DNA of 7,533 nt from Granulicella sp. UBA5172 (GTDB taxonomy: Bacteria > Acidobacteriota > Terriglobia > Terriglobales > Acidobacteriaceae): the NCBI GenBank assembly GCA_002413385.1, contig DHWW01000217.1, forward strand, positions 1 through 7,533, in the 5' to 3' direction. The notes under the pieces are model-generated. The model worked only from the letters and a program-made list of their open reading frames with translations, searched no databases and had not been told where the DNA came from. Numbering within the stretch: position 1 is the stretch's first letter; each line of letters starts with the position of its first letter. Made by a program: the position numbers and the translations under genes. Shown piece by piece: positions 1 to 6,141 of the stretch.

Positions 1-396
1 GCTGGGCTTGGATGGACAGCGATCAAAGACGAGCAGCAGGCGTTGGATTTGAAGATGGATGTCCACTATGAGAAGCAGCAGTACATTACGACGACGGCGA
101 ACGGATCGGTGGCTGCAACGACGCCGAGCGTGAACATTATCGGGTCGTCGGTCTTTGAGCAATATAGCCGTCATCTGCCGAAGAAGATCCTGTTTACCGA
201 GACGGCGACGATTCTGCCGGCGTGGAACGACTTTAGGGCGTATTCGGCAAATATGATGGCGTCGCTGTCGATCCCGGTGTTCAAGCGGCTGAGCGCGACG
301 GTGATGACGACGGATAACTTCCTCAATGACCCGGCGCCGTACTACAAGAAGAACTCGTACCAATTCATTACCGGAGTGACGTACATGCTGCGGTGA
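1..396 (+). CDS. DUF481-like outer-membrane protein, C-terminal part (5' end outside window)
   Basis: The frame is open from base 1 to a TGA at 394-396, giving 131 residues with no start needed inside the window; the TTG at 43 is internal, because the reading continues upstream through a Gly-Leu-Gly-Trp stretch. The sequence alternates polar and hydrophobic residues in beta-barrel fashion and includes the pattern LPKKILFTE, then LNDPAPYYKKNS, ending in GVTYMLR. This ending (a DPxPxxxKKNS-like motif followed by a final strand) is what I know from DUF481/YdiY-type outer-membrane proteins, whose biochemical role is poorly defined. From this I infer an outer-membrane barrel whose signal peptide and N-terminal half lie left of the window. 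The next gene starts 82 bases downstream on the same strand and also encodes an outer-membrane barrel, so co-transcription is possible. Family assignment is by recall of motif layout only. Confidence 0.7.
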   Translation, partial: AGLGWTAIKDEQQALDLKMDVHYEKQQYITTTANGSVAATTPSVNIIGSSVFEQYSRHLPKKILFTETATILPAWNDFRAYSANMMASLSIPVFKRLSATVMTTDNFLNDPAPYYKKNSYQFITGVTYMLR

Positions 397-478
397 GGTC
401 CCGGAGGGCGTCTGGGATGTTCTAATGGAGAGATGCGAGCTTTACGGCCGCGAGTGAACGTTCAGGAGTTCGGATTCG

Positions 479-1201
479 ATGTGTGATGTGCGGAAATCGG
501 CAGTGCGTTTGGTTCTGATGGGGTTGGCGGTTGTCCTGCTTGCCGGAGCCTTTACCCCAACGAAGGCCCAGATGAAGAAGAGGAAGCAAGAGACGCACTC
601 TCGGCGCGAGACGAATGCGACGCGGCTGGCGCGAGTTCATCGCACGATTGAGGAGACCTACTCGCACCGATACGAGGTGATCGGCGGGGGCGGGTTTCTG
701 CGCTTCCGCAGCGGGGACTACACGAAGAAGAATAATGAAGTGAGCTGGGCGACGGCGCTGAATTACTACCTGAATCCCAAGCTGGCGATTGTGGCAGATG
801 CGCGCGGATCGTTTGGAAATGCGCACCAGCAGCAGCCGCTGGTGTATCCGCAGATTGCCAGACCGCAGATCAATGAGTACACCTTCATGGGCGGAGCCAG
901 CTACAGGTTTTATGCGAAGGAAAAGCTGGCGTATAGCGTACAGGTCCTCGGCGGCACGGCGTGGGGCAACTTTTCAGGCGGCGGCAAGGGCCTCACTGGA
1001 CCGGAACTTGGACTATGGACCGATGGATTTCGGCCAGCATTTTCCCTGGGTTTGAGTGCCGACTACAACCTGTATCCCAATCTTGCGCTGCGCTTTACAC
1101 CAACCTATGTAGCTACTGATTTCGTTGGTGCGAATGGGAGCACGATTCAGAATAATGTGGGCTTTAACGCGGGCGTGGTCTACCGCTTCGGGAAGCAGTA
1201 G
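479..1201 (+). CDS. secreted outer-membrane beta-barrel protein
   Basis: A 240-residue protein. The ATG at 479 follows an AGGAG at 464-468 with 10 bases between, which supports this start. Residues 1-30 form a good signal peptide: Arg/Lys near the N-terminus, a hydrophobic core (about 11-25) and a TKA/Q cleavage site after residue 30. Residues 31-60 are a strongly basic, hydrophilic linker (KKRK, SRR, RLARVHR). From about 64 to the end there is a run of amphipathic strands: GGGGFLRFRSGDY, WATALNYYL, KLAIVADARGSFG, FMGGASYRFYA, YSVQVLGGTAWG, PAFSLGLSADYNL, LALRFTPTYV and a final GFNAGVVYRFG. This layout fits the eight-stranded OmpA/OmpW-like barrel class, with a terminal strand rich in aromatic residues for outer-membrane insertion. 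Similar proteins are common and unnamed in Acidobacteria. No enzymatic motif is seen; a structural, porin-like or adhesive role is possible but cannot be chosen from sequence alone. Confidence 0.8.
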   Translation: MCDVRKSAVRLVLMGLAVVLLAGAFTPTKAQMKKRKQETHSRRETNATRLARVHRTIEETYSHRYEVIGGGGFLRFRSGDYTKKNNEVSWATALNYYLNPKLAIVADARGSFGNAHQQQPLVYPQIARPQINEYTFMGGASYRFYAKEKLAYSVQVLGGTAWGNFSGGGKGLTGPELGLWTDGFRPAFSLGLSADYNLYPNLALRFTPTYVATDFVGANGSTIQNNVGFNAGVVYRFGKQ

Positions 1202-1260
1202 GGCGTTTGGGCGGGTAAGGACAGCGTTTTGCGGCAGAATACCGGAAACCATGCGGGTCG

Positions 1261-1277
1261 AGGGGTAAAATAGAGAC
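1261..1277 (+). promoter_or_regulatory. candidate -10 element giving a leaderless mRNA for the 86-aa gene
   Basis: TAAAAT at 1266-1271 resembles the sigma-70 -10 hexamer and sits 6 bases before the ATG at 1278, so a start of transcription at the usual distance would fall on or next to the A of the start codon. There is no recognisable -35 at 16-18 bases upstream. The AGGGG at 1261-1265 could instead serve as a weak ribosome binding site, although 12 bases from the ATG is long. The leaderless reading is inference. Confidence 0.4.
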
Positions 1278-1538
1278 ATGTCCAAAGGTTGGGAATCGAA
1301 GAGCGTCGAAGAGCAGCAAGCAGAAGCATCTGCCCCGAAAGCCTCAACCTCGGGGATGACTCCCGAGGCGAGGCGGGGCGAGGCGGAGCGTAAGCGGCGA
1401 GTGCAGGCTCTGGAGATGCAGAGAGAGCGTGTACTTTCGGAGCGAACCTCAAGTCCGCATCGTCGCAGCGCCTTGGAGATGGCGTTGGCAACCATAGAGC
1501 TCGAACTTGAGCAACTTGGGTGGTCGATCAAGCTGTAG
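1278..1538 (+). CDS. small charged helical protein of unknown function (86 aa)
   Basis: I do not recognise this family by name. The 86-residue product has no signal peptide and no transmembrane segment, so it is probably cytoplasmic. Residues 1-28 are polar and disordered-looking (Ser, Glu, Ala, Lys, Pro). From about 27 the sequence becomes rich in Arg and Glu with heptad-like spacing (TPEARRGEAERKRRVQALEMQRERVL). After a short Ser/Pro/His break it ends in a second amphipathic helix, about residues 63-80, closing with EQLGWSIKL. Two charged helices separated by a turn suggest a helical hairpin or small dimer, but no DNA-binding motif is evident. It stands alone on its strand, 76 bases after the barrel gene, and converges with the dehydrogenase gene with only 9 bases between the two stop codons. 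That it is a real gene is supported by the -10-like hexamer placed just ahead of its ATG and by the lack of any better ORF here; the GAGGCGAGGC-type repeats at about 1367-1388 are a caution. Confidence 0.6.
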   Translation: MSKGWESKSVEEQQAEASAPKASTSGMTPEARRGEAERKRRVQALEMQRERVLSERTSSPHRRSALEMALATIELELEQLGWSIKL

Positions 1539-1547
1539 CGTTGGCGC

Positions 1548-2324
1548 TCAACTCCTGCGTGTGATGATGAAGGGGTTAGCTTGTGCGGTTGGGGTGAGAA
1601 CGACGGTCTGGATGCTCACGTGGGGTGGGCGGGTTGCGGCCCAAACGATGGCGTCGGCGATGTCCTCGGGCTGTAGCGGATCGATATTCTGATAGGTTTT
1701 GGCGGCACGCTCTTCGTCGCCGTGAAAGCGGATTTTGCTGAAGTCGGTTTCGACCATGCCTGGATCGATGGAGGTGACGCGGACGGCGGTTCCGTTGAGG
1801 TCGATGCGGAGGCCGTCGGAGAGAAAGCGTTCTGCTGCCTTGGTGGCGCAGTAGACTCCGCCGTTGGGATAGGCCGCGTGGCCGGCGATGGACCCGAGAT
1901 TGATGATGTGGCCGTGATTGCGCTCGACCATGCCGGGGACAATGGCGCGGATGACGTAGAGGAGGCCCTTGACGTTGGTGTCGATCATCTCTTCCCAGTC
2001 TTCGATGTCGTCCTGGTAGAGCTTGGCGAGGCCGCGGCTGAGGCCAGCGTTGTTGACCAGGACATCGATGGAGCGCCAGGCTTCGGGGAGATTGGCGAGC
2101 GTGGTGTGGACCGCGTCGCGGGAGCGGACGTCCAGCACAAAGTTGAAGATGTCAGAAGCTCCAGCGTTGCGGAGTTCGGCTTCCATGGCCTGCAGGCGGT
2201 CGATGCGGCGGGCACAGAGAAGGAGCTTTGCGCCGTGACGGGCGAATTCCATGGCGGTCGCAGCGCCGATGCCGGCGCTGGCACCAGTTACGAAAACGAT
2301 CTTGTCTTTCAATGAAGCGCTCAA
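1548..2324 (-). CDS. SDR-family NAD(P)-dependent oxidoreductase
   Basis: A 258-residue classical short-chain dehydrogenase/reductase, cytosolic. Visible motifs in order: the Rossmann glycine motif TGASAGIG at 13-20; ARR at 38-40, basic residues after the second strand that usually favour NADP(H); Asp65 in LDVRS; NNAG at 91-94; and the catalytic tetrad Asn117, Ser145, Tyr158 and Lys162 (YCATK). DPGMVETDF at 187-195 is the usual substrate-loop region. Length and motif spacing are normal, and the overall pattern resembles the YdfG/serine 3-dehydrogenase-like group that oxidises beta-hydroxy acids, but the substrate cannot be read from sequence. The start is TTG at 2322-2324, supported by a strong GAGGAG (minus strand, 2334-2329) 4 bases upstream; the first in-frame ATG (residue 25) would remove the glycine motif. 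It lies downstream of the OmpA-family gene on the same strand, 99 bases away with a stem-loop between them, so it probably has its own signals. Confidence 0.92.
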   Translation of the reverse strand: MSASLKDKIVFVTGASAGIGAATAMEFARHGAKLLLCARRIDRLQAMEAELRNAGASDIFNFVLDVRSRDAVHTTLANLPEAWRSIDVLVNNAGLSRGLAKLYQDDIEDWEEMIDTNVKGLLYVIRAIVPGMVERNHGHIINLGSIAGHAAYPNGGVYCATKAAERFLSDGLRIDLNGTAVRVTSIDPGMVETDFSKIRFHGDEERAAKTYQNIDPLQPEDIADAIVWAATRPPHVSIQTVVLTPTAQANPFIITRRS

Positions 2325-2328
2325 GGGT

Positions 2329-2334
2329 CTCCTC
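2329..2334 (-). promoter_or_regulatory. ribosome binding site that fixes a TTG start
   Basis: Read on the minus strand this is GAGGAG, followed by ACCC and then TTG. It is the best Shine-Dalgarno match near the 5' end of the dehydrogenase gene and is what justifies the non-ATG start. Confidence 0.75.
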
Positions 2335-2373
2335 GCTTTCTACTCTGGATATTGTTGCACCTTGCGGTAACGC

Positions 2374-2404
2374 ACGAAGACCGCGAGATGATCGCGGCCT
2401 TCGT
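2374..2404 (-). terminator. stem-loop after the OmpA-family gene (possible terminator or 3'-end stabiliser)
   Basis: An inverted repeat: ACGAAG (2374-2379) pairs with CTTCGT (2399-2404), and CCGCGA (2381-2386) pairs with TCGCGG (2392-2397). There is one A/C mismatch (2380/2398) and a five-base loop (2387-2391). It begins 20 bases past the stop codon of the minus-strand OmpA-family gene. On the minus strand no U-run follows the stem, so it is not a textbook intrinsic terminator. A short T-run (2412-2416) lies on the plus strand 8 bases beyond, but no plus-strand gene precedes it. It may end or protect the ompA-like mRNA, or separate it from the dehydrogenase gene. Confidence 0.5.
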
Positions 2405-2423
2405 ATGCTGAATTTTTGAGGCG

Positions 2424-4016
2424 TTACTGCGGGTTGTTGGACTGGGGTGTGGTGGCGTCAGGCTGGGAGGTCTGAACGCCAATCTCCTGGCCGGAGACGA
2501 CTAGATTAACGCGACGATTCTGGGCGCGGCCAGCGGCTGTGCCGTTGTCTGCAACCGGGTCGGCCTTGCCGTAGCCAGCGGCGGTTACGTTGGCTGCGGG
2601 AACGCCGTTCTGGATGAGGAAATCATGCACGGCGTTAGCGCGGTTCTCGCTTAGCTTCTGGTTGTAGGCATCGCTGCCGACGATGTCGGTGTAGCCCTCG
2701 ACCTGAACCTTGAGCCCGGGGTAGAGCTGAAGGATGGTTGCGACCTTGGCGAGCGAGATCTGCGTGGCTGGTTTGAGGGTGTACCTGGCAGTGTCGAAGA
2801 GCACGTCGCTCATATTGACGATGAGGCCGCGGGCGCTTTCGGTGGTGGCAAGGACGGAGTTGAGCTGAGCGCGCAGCTTCTCGCGAGTGGCTGCGGCTTC
2901 CTGCTGGCTGGACCTGGCCTGATGCTGGGCTTCGGCGGCCTGGGCGCGAGCGTTGGCAGCTTCGGCGTCAGCACGAGCCTTGGCGGCCTCTGCCTTTGCC
3001 TGTGCTGCTGCGGCGGCATCGGCGTCGGCCTGAGACTGGGCTGCCCGGAGTTGCGATTGCTGTGCCTGCTGTTGAGCGGCTAGCTTCGCGTCCTGGGCCT
3101 CTTGCTGGCGTTCCTGAGCCTGTTTGCGCAGGGTTACGATGCGAGCGTCTTCCGAACGTTGGACGGCAGAGCGCGCATAGGTGAACTCCATTTTGACATC
3201 ACGATGCTTGGACGATTGAATGTCCTGGGCGTTCTGGATGTCGGTGGCGACTTCCTTCATGATGTCGGCTGCATATTTATCAGCGCCGACGGACTCGGCA
3301 ATGCGCTGGGCGTTGTAGGCCTCATAGAGCGCGAGCGGCGTATGCTCGCGATCAGTGATGGGGTGGGCGATTGTCTTCGAACCGGCGGTGTCGGCGTAAA
3401 GGCCCCTGGGCAATAGTTGATAGTGAACATTGACCTGTTGCAGAATGCCGTTGGTTTTGTCGGTGAAGACGTTTTGCAGGACGATGACGTCACTGGGCTG
3501 AGAGACGGCGTAATAGGGCTCGGCGGTGACGATCATGCCGAAGGCCTGAAAGCCGCTGGTGACCTCGAGGCTGGCCTTGCCGCCGGAGAGTTCGAGCTCG
3601 CCGAGATTCTGTGGACGACCGTCAGCGGAGATTGCCCAGAGGACGTAGGTCAGATACTCGGGACCGAAGCCGTTGGCGGGTGTGAGGTGTTCGAAGTGGA
3701 CGTCGATATTGGTCTTGCCGGTGACGGAGCTTACCTTGGCTTCGCCTTGTGCTCCGGGCATGAGGTTGGTGCCGGTGAAGCCGACGTGAGTTGAGCCGCT
3801 GCGGTTGAGATAGTTCACGGCGTCGAGTTGCCGCTCCACGACATGGACGTGATAGATGTAGACGCCATTGGGACCCTGGGTGACGACCTCAGCGGACTGA
3901 GCGCCGGGCGCGAGCGTGGTGGGGTTCGGCTCCTGGGCTGTGGCTAAGAGGCAAAATCCACTTAATAAGGCCGCAACGGGCGCTGCGACTATAAATTTCT
4001 TCCACGTTCCAAACAT
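2424..4016 (-). CDS. OmpA-family peptidoglycan-binding envelope protein with long Ala/Gln coiled coil
   Basis: A 530-residue protein. I place the start at the ATG at 4016-4014, because AAGGAG lies 9 bases upstream and a clean signal peptide begins there (MFGTWKKF, hydrophobic core, ATA/Q cleavage after residue 27). Extending to the GTG at 4046 adds ten hydrophilic residues. Regions: about 50-205 is a beta-rich domain I cannot name (VYIYHVHVVERQLDAVNYL onward); 227-300 is a helical stretch resembling DUF4398 (ALYEAYNAQRIAESVGADKYA); about 290-390 is an Ala/Gln/Glu/Arg coiled coil; about 398-508 is the OmpA C-terminal domain; the tail is Gln/Asn/Thr-rich. The OmpA domain shows LFDTARYTLKP, EGYTD (440-444), the peptidoglycan-binding signature NQKLSENRANAVHDFL (452-467), GYGKADPVADN and QNRRVNL. 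By family knowledge it binds the peptidoglycan peptide stem. I infer a periplasmic protein that bridges cell wall and outer membrane. Phe before Cys22 argues against a lipoprotein. Confidence 0.85.
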   Translation of the reverse strand: MFGTWKKFIVAAPVAALLSGFCLLATAQEPNPTTLAPGAQSAEVVTQGPNGVYIYHVHVVERQLDAVNYLNRSGSTHVGFTGTNLMPGAQGEAKVSSVTGKTNIDVHFEHLTPANGFGPEYLTYVLWAISADGRPQNLGELELSGGKASLEVTSGFQAFGMIVTAEPYYAVSQPSDVIVLQNVFTDKTNGILQQVNVHYQLLPRGLYADTAGSKTIAHPITDREHTPLALYEAYNAQRIAESVGADKYAADIMKEVATDIQNAQDIQSSKHRDVKMEFTYARSAVQRSEDARIVTLRKQAQERQQEAQDAKLAAQQQAQQSQLRAAQSQADADAAAAAQAKAEAAKARADAEAANARAQAAEAQHQARSSQQEAAATREKLRAQLNSVLATTESARGLIVNMSDVLFDTARYTLKPATQISLAKVATILQLYPGLKVQVEGYTDIVGSDAYNQKLSENRANAVHDFLIQNGVPAANVTAAGYGKADPVADNGTAAGRAQNRRVNLVVSGQEIGVQTSQPDATTPQSNNPQ

Positions 4017-4050
4017 TGTCTCGTTCTCCTTGATACTCTCGGACACTCTC

Positions 4051-4068
4051 GTCGCGAACGAACGCGAC
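4051..4068 (-). repeat. perfect inverted repeat in the 5' leader of the OmpA-family gene
   Basis: GTCGCG (4051-4056) and CGCGAC (4063-4068) are perfect complements around a six-base AACGAA centre. The repeat lies 20 bases upstream of the AAGGAG ribosome binding site of the minus-strand OmpA-family gene, so it could form a small mRNA hairpin or act as an operator. It is short and GC-rich, so chance is possible. Confidence 0.4.
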
Positions 4069-4277
4069 TGCGTCGAGATGACGATTCAATGAGTCGGATG
4101 TGCGGTGGGAAACAAAAGGTGTACCAGATAAAGTTTGTTTTGAGACAACCTATTGGTGTGACGCGAAGACTCTTGTGGAGGAAGATGAGGTGGTCTCCAT
4201 TGGTGCAGACGTTTTGATGGGATGTCCAGAAGTTTGGAGAACTCACCGAAAGAGGGGTCGGGGGCGTGAATCGCTCC

Positions 4278-4283
4278 TATAAT
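4278..4283 (+). promoter_or_regulatory. TATAAT -10 element of the ABC transporter operon
   Basis: A perfect consensus TATAAT. Transcription would begin near 4290, ahead of the GGGGGAAG ribosome binding site at 4293-4300 and the GTG start at 4305. No good -35 is seen 16-18 bases upstream and no TGn extension is present. If it is used, the in-frame upstream GTG at 4266 cannot be the start. Confidence 0.5.
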
Positions 4284-4304
4284 CAAGCTGCCGGGGGAAG
4301 ACGC

Positions 4305-5255
4305 GTGAGTGAAGCGATCGTCGAAATAGTGGGGCTGCGCAAGGTGTACGGTGGCAAGAATTCGGTGACAGCGGTGGATGGGATTGATCTGCATGTTGAG
4401 GCGGGGTTGATTTACGGGCTGCTTGGACCGAATGGAGCGGGCAAGACGACGACGATATCGATTGCGACGACGCGTGCGATTCCGACGGCGGGCTCGGTGA
4501 AGATTGCGGGTGTGGATGTGGTGGCGCATCCGGCGCTGGCTCGGCGGTCGATTGGCGTGGTGCCGCAGTACAACACGCTGGACCGGTCGTGTACGGTGGC
4601 GGAGAATATTCATTTTCATTGCAGATACTTTGGTATGTCGAATGCGGAAGCGACTGCGCGGACGGCGCAACTGCTGGAGCAGTTCCGGCTGAGCGATCGC
4701 ACGCAGGCGTATCCGCAGGCGCTGAGTGGGGGGCTGGCCCAGCGGTTGCAGATCGCGCGTGCGATTGCGCATTATCCGAAGGTGCTGTTTCTGGATGAGC
4801 CGAGTGCGGGACTTGATCCGCAGAGCCGCATCGCGATGTGGGAGGCGGTGCAGGCACTGCGCGGCGAGGGGATTACGGTGGTGCTGACGACGCACTACAT
4901 GGAAGAGGCGGATGCACTGTGCGACCGGTTGGCCATCATCGACCATGGCAGGATTTTGATTGAAGACACGCCAGCAGCATTGAAGGCGAGTGTTGGTGGT
5001 GACAAGATGTATGACCTGCGGATGCATGGGGTTCGGGATAGCGGTTTGCTGGAGAGACGCTTGCAGGTGATTGAGGGTGTGACAGGCGTTGAGGTGATTG
5101 AAGGTGGCCTGCGGGTGCTGGCACGGGCGCAGGATGGATTGCTGGCGAAAGTTGTCACCATAGCGAACGAGTTTGGGCTGCGTGATATGACGACGACGGA
5201 ACCTAGCCTTGAGACGGTGTTTATTCGGCTGACGGGAAGAGATTTGCGCGAGTAG
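4305..5255 (+). CDS. ABC transporter ATP-binding protein, DrrA-like
   Basis: A 316-residue nucleotide-binding subunit of an ABC-2-type exporter; it hydrolyses ATP at the inner face of the cytoplasmic membrane to drive its permease partner. Visible motifs: Walker A GPNGAGKT (41-48), Q-loop Gln88 (VVPQYNTLD), signature LSGGLAQRL (140-148), Walker B VLFLDEP (160-166), D-loop SAGLD (167-171) and switch histidine His197 (TTHYMEEAD). The signature has Leu where Gln or Met is most usual after LSGG, but the core Ser-Gly-Gly is intact. A C-terminal accessory region (about 230-316), ending in the EPSLETVFIRLTGRDLRE pattern, is typical of the daunorubicin-resistance DrrA/CcmA-like group. The start is GTG at 4305: it follows GGGGGAAG and gives MSEAIVEIVGLRKVYGG, the normal domain beginning. 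The upstream GTG at 4266 lies before the TATAAT and adds 13 unlikely residues. The permease follows 22 bases later in the same operon. The exported substrate is unknown; drug, lipid or polysaccharide export are all possible. Confidence 0.93.
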   Translation: MSEAIVEIVGLRKVYGGKNSVTAVDGIDLHVEAGLIYGLLGPNGAGKTTTISIATTRAIPTAGSVKIAGVDVVAHPALARRSIGVVPQYNTLDRSCTVAENIHFHCRYFGMSNAEATARTAQLLEQFRLSDRTQAYPQALSGGLAQRLQIARAIAHYPKVLFLDEPSAGLDPQSRIAMWEAVQALRGEGITVVLTTHYMEEADALCDRLAIIDHGRILIEDTPAALKASVGGDKMYDLRMHGVRDSGLLERRLQVIEGVTGVEVIEGGLRVLARAQDGLLAKVVTIANEFGLRDMTTTEPSLETVFIRLTGRDLRE

Positions 5256-5277
5256 TTTCTAGAGAACAGGACGAGCC

Positions 5278-6126
5278 ATGGGTGAGGTTGTTGGCAGGGG
5301 CGATGATGTGAGGTGGGTGATTTATTCGCGCGCCTTCCTTGGATTGATGGAGCGCGATCTACGCGTGCTGCGCCGCGAGATGGTGCCGTTTGTGATTCGG
5401 ATCGCGATGAACCCGCTGCTATTTTTGTTTGTCTTCAGCTACGTGATGCCGCACATGAGCGGCGGTGCGACGATGAGCCCGGTGGCGGGGATGGCTGGGG
5501 GTGGTGGCGGATTTGGCACGGTGCTGCTGCCGGGCTTGATGGCCGTGGCGATTATGTTCTCGGGGATTGCGGCGGTAGCGTTGCCGCTGGCACAGGAGTT
5601 TGGCATTACGCGCGAGATTGACGATCGCGTGATGTGCCCTCTGCCGATTGCAGCCGTTGCGATGGAGAAGATCATTTTTTCGGCGATCCAAAGCGTTCTT
5701 GCCGCAGCACTGGTCTTTCCGCTGGCGTATTACATTCCGAGTACGCCAGTGCTGGCGCATGTGACGAGTTGGTGGTTCCTAGGTGCGGTGGTGGTCCTGG
5801 CGAGTCTACTGGCCGGGGCCCTGGGGTTGACGATTGGGACGTCGGTACAGCCAAAACAGATTGGGCTGATCTTTGGCGTGGTGATTATGCCGATCACGTT
5901 CTTAGGGTGCGTGTATTATCCGTGGACCGCGCTGACTCACATTCGATGGTTGCAGATTGGCGTGCTGGTGAACCCGATTGTGTATATGAGCGAGGGATTG
6001 CGCGCGGCGCTGACGCCAACGACCGGTCACATGCCCGAGGTGATGATTCTTGCCATGCTGACGTTCTTCCTGGTGCTGCTGACGTGGGCGGGAATGCGGG
6101 GCTTTGCGCGGCGTGTGCTGAGCTGA
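5278..6126 (+). CDS. ABC-2 type transporter permease
   Basis: A 282-residue integral membrane protein, the transmembrane partner of the ATPase just upstream (22-base gap, AGGA at 5268-5271 before the ATG). Residues 1-36 are a cytoplasmic, charged N-terminal segment (YSRAFLGLMERDLRVLRREM), as in the coupling region of this family. Six hydrophobic segments are visible at about 37-57, 81-104, 131-151, 165-187, 195-217 and 254-273. Family hallmarks are QEFGITREIDDRVMCPLP after the second segment, the hydrophobic loop MPITFLGCVYYPWTAL (204-219) and NPIVYMSEGLRAALTP (232-247), all typical of DrrB/NodJ-like ABC-2 permeases. A Gly/Met/Ser-rich stretch with five consecutive glycines (about 58-80) forms the first extracytoplasmic loop, longer and more flexible than usual. 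The two genes together would make a homodimeric permease with two ATPase subunits. The substrate is not deducible. Confidence 0.92.
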   Translation: MGEVVGRGDDVRWVIYSRAFLGLMERDLRVLRREMVPFVIRIAMNPLLFLFVFSYVMPHMSGGATMSPVAGMAGGGGGFGTVLLPGLMAVAIMFSGIAAVALPLAQEFGITREIDDRVMCPLPIAAVAMEKIIFSAIQSVLAAALVFPLAYYIPSTPVLAHVTSWWFLGAVVVLASLLAGALGLTIGTSVQPKQIGLIFGVVIMPITFLGCVYYPWTALTHIRWLQIGVLVNPIVYMSEGLRAALTPTTGHMPEVMILAMLTFFLVLLTWAGMRGFARRVLS

Positions 6127-6141
6127 GGGCGAGAGGACAGT

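Larger units (their letters stand above)
4017..4304. promoter_or_regulatory. divergent intergenic region between the OmpA-family gene and the ABC operon
   Basis: This 288-base stretch holds no convincing gene. The ORFs that cross it are extensions of, or antisense to, the flanking genes. Its middle (about 4110-4235) is visibly richer in A and T than the coding DNA on either side, as expected for back-to-back promoters. It contains the ribosome binding site of the minus-strand gene (AAGGAG, 4031-4026), a palindrome at 4051-4068 and a perfect TATAAT at 4278-4283 facing the ABC operon. I could not assign a convincing -35/-10 pair for the OmpA-family gene. Confidence 0.6.

Noticed and set aside
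1537..1548. A small AGCG/CGCT hairpin between the two converging stop codons, as a bidirectional terminator.
   Set aside because: It has only four base pairs and no T-run on either strand, so it is not distinguishable from chance.
1722..2315. A 197-codon plus-strand frame antisense to the dehydrogenase.
   Set aside because: It has the same Asp/Val/Gly-rich shadow composition, while the opposite strand has a complete SDR catalytic tetrad.
2850..3130. A tandem DNA repeat under the Ala/Gln-rich region of the OmpA-family gene.
   Set aside because: The protein is compositionally repetitive, but I see no regular DNA unit. The pattern follows coiled-coil amino-acid use.
3930..4016. A lipobox in the signal peptide of the OmpA-family protein (Cys22).
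   Set aside because: The residue before Cys is Phe, which lipoprotein signal peptidase motifs do not normally allow, and a good ATA/Q signal peptidase I site follows.
4017..4046. A ten-codon N-terminal extension of the OmpA-family protein from a GTG at 4046.
   Set aside because: It would bury the AAGGAG ribosome binding site inside the gene and put a hydrophilic stretch before the signal peptide.
4086..5027. A 313-codon open frame on the minus strand antisense to the ABC ATPase.
   Set aside because: The product is an Arg/His/Pro-rich string with no domain, and it lies opposite a gene with every ABC motif intact. It is a shadow of the codon bias of the real gene.
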